Part shown: positions 61,201 through 64,000 of the stretch, piece by piece
Layout of the letters: each line of letters begins with the position of its first letter
Numbering within the stretch: position 1 is the first letter of the stretch
NCBI RefSeq assembly: GCF_015182285.1
Contig: NZ_PRDM01000001.1
Span: 1,364,001-1,428,000 of the forward strand
DNA length: 64,000 nt
Origin: Flavobacterium hungaricum
Lineage (GTDB): Bacteria > Bacteroidota > Bacteroidia > Flavobacteriales > Flavobacteriaceae
Direction: 5' to 3'
Position numbers and translations under genes: made by a program
Notes under the pieces: generated by a model
What the model was told of the DNA's origin: nothing
Databases searched by the model: none
The model's input: the letters and a program-made list of their open reading frames with translations, nothing else

Positions 61201-64000
61201 GGCCGCAGTATACGGTTGGCTTTATTCCCCAGCTTAGCCAGAGCTGCGATAAAGCATACTCTGTTACAAACAAGGCAGGTTGTGTGAAACGGGTTTCTTT
61301 CAATCTTGTCTCCGTCTCTGGTGTTACGATTTCTGGATATAGAATTTCGCGAATGTCTAATGACAATTTATCCAATAAGATTGCTGCACATTTGTCAATT
61401 GCTTCTTTATAAACAGGCTCATTTTTATAAAGATTAATTCCCATTTGAGAAAATTGAGAGCCTTGACCAGGGAAAAGAAAAACAAGTTCTCCTGGGGCAA
61501 TCTTTAAGACCGCATTTTTGATATTGTTTTTTTGATCCGAAAGGAGCTCCAGACTCGCATCTCTATTGCTCTCGGAAAGAAGAAAACTTCTGTATGCAAA
61601 AGTCTCTCTAGTTTTATTTAGTGAATAAGCAACATCTGCCAATGATAAATCAGGTTTTGATTGAAGAAAATGGCCTAATTCCGTTTCATAACCTTTTGCA
61701 CTTTTTTCTGATTTGGCAGACCACATCAAGAGCTGCAACGGACGACTCGGGCCCGATTTTTTCTGTTCAATAGGATATTCTTCTACAACAATATGGACAT
61801 TAGTGCCGCCAACTCCAAAGGAACTCACACCAGCTCGTAAGGGTTCGTCTGAATTCCAATTACGTAATGATGCATTTACAAAAAACGGACTACCTTCAAA
61901 ATTAATTGCTGGATTGGGTTTGTTGAATCCTAAGGAAGGCGGAATAACCTTGTTGTTCATTGCTAGAATTGTTTTTATTAATCCAGCAACACCAGCCGCC
62001 GCAGTAAGATGTCCCATATTACTTTTTATTGACCCTAAGGCACAAAAGTTATTTATGTCCTGTTCCCCAAAAGCCATTTTAAGTCCTTCGATTTCTATAG
62101 GATCACCTATTGGCGTTGCAGTTCCGTGAGTTTCAACATAAGTGATAGAATTGGGTGAAACTCGTGCATCTTGAATTGCTTTCGTTATAGCCAAAGCTTG
62201 TCCTTCAACGCTTGGAGCCGTAAAACTTCCTTTACCGCCGCCATCATTTGTAACTCCGATGCCTTTTATAATACCGTATATTTTGTCGCCATCTTTTTGG
62301 GCTGCATCTAAATTTTTTAAAAGTACAACTCCAGCTCCGTCGCTAAATACAGTTCCTTTTCCCGAAGCATCAAAAGAACGACAATGTCCGTCAGGACTCA
62401 GCATAGAGCCTTCCTGATAAAGATGTCCGCTAAAAATAGGAGCGGTAATACTTGAGCCTCCGGCAAGTGCGATGTCGCATTGACCATTTCGGATAGCTTC
62501 TACAGCTTCGGTAATAGCAAGTAAGGAGGTTGAGCAAGCAGAATGAACACTAACCGCTGGACCTTTTAAGTTCAAGTGGTAAGCTGTTCTTGTAGAAATA
62601 TAATCTTTTTCGTTAACAGTTTCTGCTTGAAGGTATCCAATTTGATCTATTACTTCAGTATTAGGTAATATATTTTTTTTATAATAGGTGTTGGCGCCAG
62701 TACCTGCATAAACCCCTATGGTACCTTTGTAATGTTTTGGCAAGTAACCAGTTTGCTCAAGACATTCCCACGCAATTTCCAAGAATAGGCGCTGCTGTGG
62801 ATCCATTACTTCAGCTAGTTTTGAATTTATTTCAAAAAAAGCAGCATCAAAAGTCTTTGAATGGGGTAAAATGCCACGCGCACTTACATAAAGCGGATCA
62901 TTGCGTAATGATTCTGGAATACTAGGATCAAGTTCTTCAGGTTTGAAAAAAGAAATAGTTTCTTTGCCCTCTTTTAAGACTTCCCACAATTGGTCTATAG
63001 TATTTGCTCCTGGAAATCTTCCGGCCATACCAATAATGGCCACATCACCAGAACCATTCGATTTAGTATCTTTTTTAATGTTGTTTTTAGCCTCTGTATT
63101 CTTTTTAGGTTCTAGATAGTCAGCTATTTGAGAAATTGTAGGAAATTGATATAGTTTTGTTACAGGTAATTTATAGTTGTATTCCTTTAATAAAACAGCT
63201 GCTAATTTTTGAGCTAGCAAAGATGTTCCTCCCATTTCAAAAAAATTATCATCAATTCCAATTTTGGGTATATGAAATAAATCAAACCAAGCTTTAGTAA
63301 TGTTTTTTTGAATTTCAGTAGTTGCTTTTTTATATAAAGGTGCATTGCTTGGTCTATTGTATTCGGGTGCTGGGAGCATTTTCTTATCAATTTTCCCACT
63401 AGAGGTCCTAGGAAAATCCTGAACCAAGATAAAGTAGGATGGAATCATATAATCGGGCAATATGGCGGCTGTTTTTTCACGAATAGCAGCGATATCAATA
63501 TTTTCTTGATTGGTTTGAATGTAGGCGGCCAATTGAGTTTGCCCTAAAAGATTTGACGCTAATACAACTGTTTGCTGTATGCCAATTAAAGAATTAATTG
63601 CCAATTCAACTTCGGCCAGTTCTATTCGATGTCCACTAATTTTAACTTGATCATCTTGACGGCCAAGAAATTCAATATTTCCATCCGGCAAATATTTAGC
63701 TATATCTCCGGAGCGGTAGATGCGAATATTTTTACCATCAGGTGCTTTCCAATCAAGAAACTTTTCATTGGTTAACTGCTCGTTGTTCAAATAGCCCTCT
63801 GCCAGGCATTCTCCGGCAATATAGAGTTCTCCAATTTCACCATTGTTTACAATTTCAAGATTTTGATTAAGAATAAGTATAGAAGTGTTGTAAATAGGTT
63901 TGCCAATTGAGGGTAATGTTGGCCAATTAGCAGGATCACCGTCCAATTTTAATTCAGTAACAACGTGGCACTCCGTTGGCCCATATTGATTATAAAGAAC
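58238..64000 (-). CDS. Hybrid NRPS-PKS A(partial)-PCP-KS-AT-ACP-aminotransferase (5' end off window)
   Basis: The frame is open to base 64000 with no start in view, and codons up to the edge encode an A-domain core (NQYGPTECHVV), so at least 1920 residues are seen. In order: an A-domain C-terminal part, a PCP (FFEMGGTSLLA, near 63235), and a KS (SACSTSL near 62530; THGTATPIGDP; NMGHLTAAAG). An AT follows (GHSIGEFVAA near 61195; HAFH near 60905, the malonyl-type motif), then an ACP (LGLDSLTLTQLA near 60210), a flexible linker, and a class III PLP aminotransferase (about 59560-58420; FDEVITGFR, YGKVIGGG with the PLP Lys). No KR, DH, ER, MT, epimerase or TE domain is seen. It ends with the AMT-to-C linker (KLGRDKDGNPAWFIAD). 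The product should be a beta-aminated, two-carbon-extended amino acid. Confidence 0.94.
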   Translation of the reverse strand, partial: VLYNQYGPTECHVVTELKLDGDPANWPTLPSIGKPIYNTSILILNQNLEIVNNGEIGELYIAGECLAEGYLNNEQLTNEKFLDWKAPDGKNIRIYRSGDIAKYLPDGNIEFLGRQDDQVKISGHRIELAEVELAINSLIGIQQTVVLASNLLGQTQLAAYIQTNQENIDIAAIREKTAAILPDYMIPSYFILVQDFPRTSSGKIDKKMLPAPEYNRPSNAPLYKKATTEIQKNITKAWFDLFHIPKIGIDDNFFEMGGTSLLAQKLAAVLLKEYNYKLPVTKLYQFPTISQIADYLEPKKNTEAKNNIKKDTKSNGSGDVAIIGMAGRFPGANTIDQLWEVLKEGKETISFFKPEELDPSIPESLRNDPLYVSARGILPHSKTFDAAFFEINSKLAEVMDPQQRLFLEIAWECLEQTGYLPKHYKGTIGVYAGTGANTYYKKNILPNTEVIDQIGYLQAETVNEKDYISTRTAYHLNLKGPAVSVHSACSTSLLAITEAVEAIRNGQCDIALAGGSSITAPIFSGHLYQEGSMLSPDGHCRSFDASGKGTVFSDGAGVVLLKNLDAAQKDGDKIYGIIKGIGVTNDGGGKGSFTAPSVEGQALAITKAIQDARVSPNSITYVETHGTATPIGDPIEIEGLKMAFGEQDINNFCALGSIKSNMGHLTAAAGVAGLIKTILAMNNKVIPPSLGFNKPNPAINFEGSPFFVNASLRNWNSDEPLRAGVSSFGVGGTNVHIVVEEYPIEQKKSGPSRPLQLLMWSAKSEKSAKGYETELGHFLQSKPDLSLADVAYSLNKTRETFAYRSFLLSESNRDASLELLSDQKNNIKNAVLKIAPGELVFLFPGQGSQFSQMGINLYKNEPVYKEAIDKCAAILLDKLSLDIREILYPEIVTPETETRLKETRFTQPALFVTEYALSQLWLSWGIKPTVYCGHSIGEFVAAHLAGIFSLEDALHLIAVRGRLVNELPAGSMLSVRLHEDKLKELLPKTLSLAAVNSDFLCVVAGKDSEIKDFAKSLDALEIANNLLFTSHAFHSAMMDPALETFENEVKKTFLNKPAMPIVSTVTGSWLKDEEAVSSKYWSDHLRSTVRFGPAADTLLKLEDPIFIEIGPGHTLTTLTKQQAAGKIIPAFTSLATPKNKMNEYNSVLQTLGELWLRGIDPDWNAFYSGQDRQKVELPSYVFDRKLCWIDPPAVPIQNSTPVSAAANTKNTDILQNPISKLNGNKPMRKTTILNNISSIVSQTSGIDYPHDASSQSFLDLGLDSLTLTQLAIRLKKDFKIAITFRQLNEEFSSPSLLADYLDLNLPQEEYKSIEPAKIVSNVIAVPAATASLASAAVNNQNNTALGLIAQQLQLLGKQMELLQGNTTAASNEIHQETFQKSLIDTKIGNTVEEVRTPEEISEHQKPFGASPRIEKQTKEMSTSQKEFLNKLIAAYTAKTGKSKSYAQKNRSFMADPRVVSGFKPLTKEIVYPIVIEKSKGNRLWDLDGNVYIDTLNGFGSCFFGYQPDFIKEVLHQQVEDGFEVGPQHPLAGEVCELLCEFTKQDRAALCNTGSEAVLGAIRIARTVTGRSLIAAFSGSYHGIIDEVLVRGSKKLISFPAAPGIMPESVQNILILEYGTEESLRIIRERADELAAVLVEPVQSRRPEFQPIAFLNKLRELTAETDVPLIFDEVITGFRMHPGGIQALFNIQADIATYGKVIGGGLSIGAIAGKRKYMDALDGGHWQYGDDSIPEIGVTYFAGTFVRHPLALAASKAVLTYLKKQGPDLQERLNNMTSRLAAALNTEVKTQELPMTINHFGSLWRLKFNDDVLYGELLFTLLRENGIHIWDGFPCFLTEAYKEEDIDQIIQTFKKCLNKMVAAGFFAANTAESIPSKTSNNSVVINKPPVNGAKLGRDKDGNPAWFIADSNKKGEYVKLDL

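Noticed and set aside
60567..62129. Plus-strand frames of 111 and 138 codons opposite the KS-AT region
   Set aside because: Antisense to KS and AT catalytic motifs; codon composition mirrors the coding strand.
63944..63946. TTG at 63946 as the start of the NRPS-PKS gene
   Set aside because: The frame continues upstream to the window edge and encodes the A-domain YGPTE motif, so the real start is outside the window.

Overview
The window looks like a chromosomal segment of a Flavobacterium-type Bacteroidota. It is AT-rich with very A-rich gene starts, and it carries a SusC/SusD pair, a hybrid two-component (HTCS) regulator, a type IX secretion (T9SS) C-terminal domain, an OMP_b-brl_3-type outer-membrane protein, a LytS/LytTR pair, and -7 boxes of the Bacteroidota form TAnnTTTG. 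No rRNA, tRNA, CRISPR array, insertion sequence or phage gene was recognised.

Layout. (1) 1-3139: a membrane-protein fragment and a small exported protein, then a TetR-family regulator divergent from a two-gene unit (NAD-dependent epimerase/dehydratase and a DUF2141 protein), closed by a strong bidirectional terminator. (2) 3303-36102: a pectin utilisation locus. A GH3 plus sodium/solute symporter unit is divergent from a large HTCS sensor-regulator. Then come a short leader ORF, a surface lipoprotein, SusC, SusD, a DUF4957/DUF5123-type lipoprotein, two intercistronic hairpins, and the enzymes GH43, GH105, GH28, CE8, an alpha/beta esterase, CE12 and a 2423-residue secreted protein joining a CE8 and a PL1 domain, with a lipoprotein last. 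Together they would de-esterify and de-acetylate homogalacturonan, cut it by lyase and hydrolase action, import oligomers through SusCD, and finish them with GH105, GH28, GH43 and GH3. (3) 36318-44985: small accessory units: DoxX-like/SnoaL-like genes with a divergent HxlR regulator, a 7TM histidine kinase plus LytTR regulator divergent from an outer-membrane beta-barrel protein, a ChaN-like protein and a nitroreductase. (4) 45226-49177: a folate-independent methionine synthase pair (MesX = DUF1852, MesD = MetE-core) with an SBF-like transporter and an Lrp/AsnC regulator. (5) 49230-52094: two unrecognised proteins and a 26-codon signal-peptide remnant. (6) 52533-64000: the 3' part of a hybrid NRPS-PKS operon on the minus strand, running off the right edge. 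Transcription order is A(partial)-PCP-KS-AT-ACP-aminotransferase, a JmjC/cupin_8 protein, C-A-PCP-TE, and an Sfp-type phosphopantetheinyl transferase.

The most distinctive content is the assembly line in (6). An amino-acid module feeds a ketosynthase with a malonyl-type AT, no reductive domain, and an in-line class III aminotransferase. The simplest colinear reading is a 3,4-diamino acid (aminostatine-like) unit followed by a glycine-type residue and thioesterase release. Other points worth checking are the giant CE8-PL1 fusion, whose CE8 domain lacks the usual QAVA motif, a 33-codon ORF just ahead of the sus genes, and repeated AATTATCTG elements upstream of mesX.
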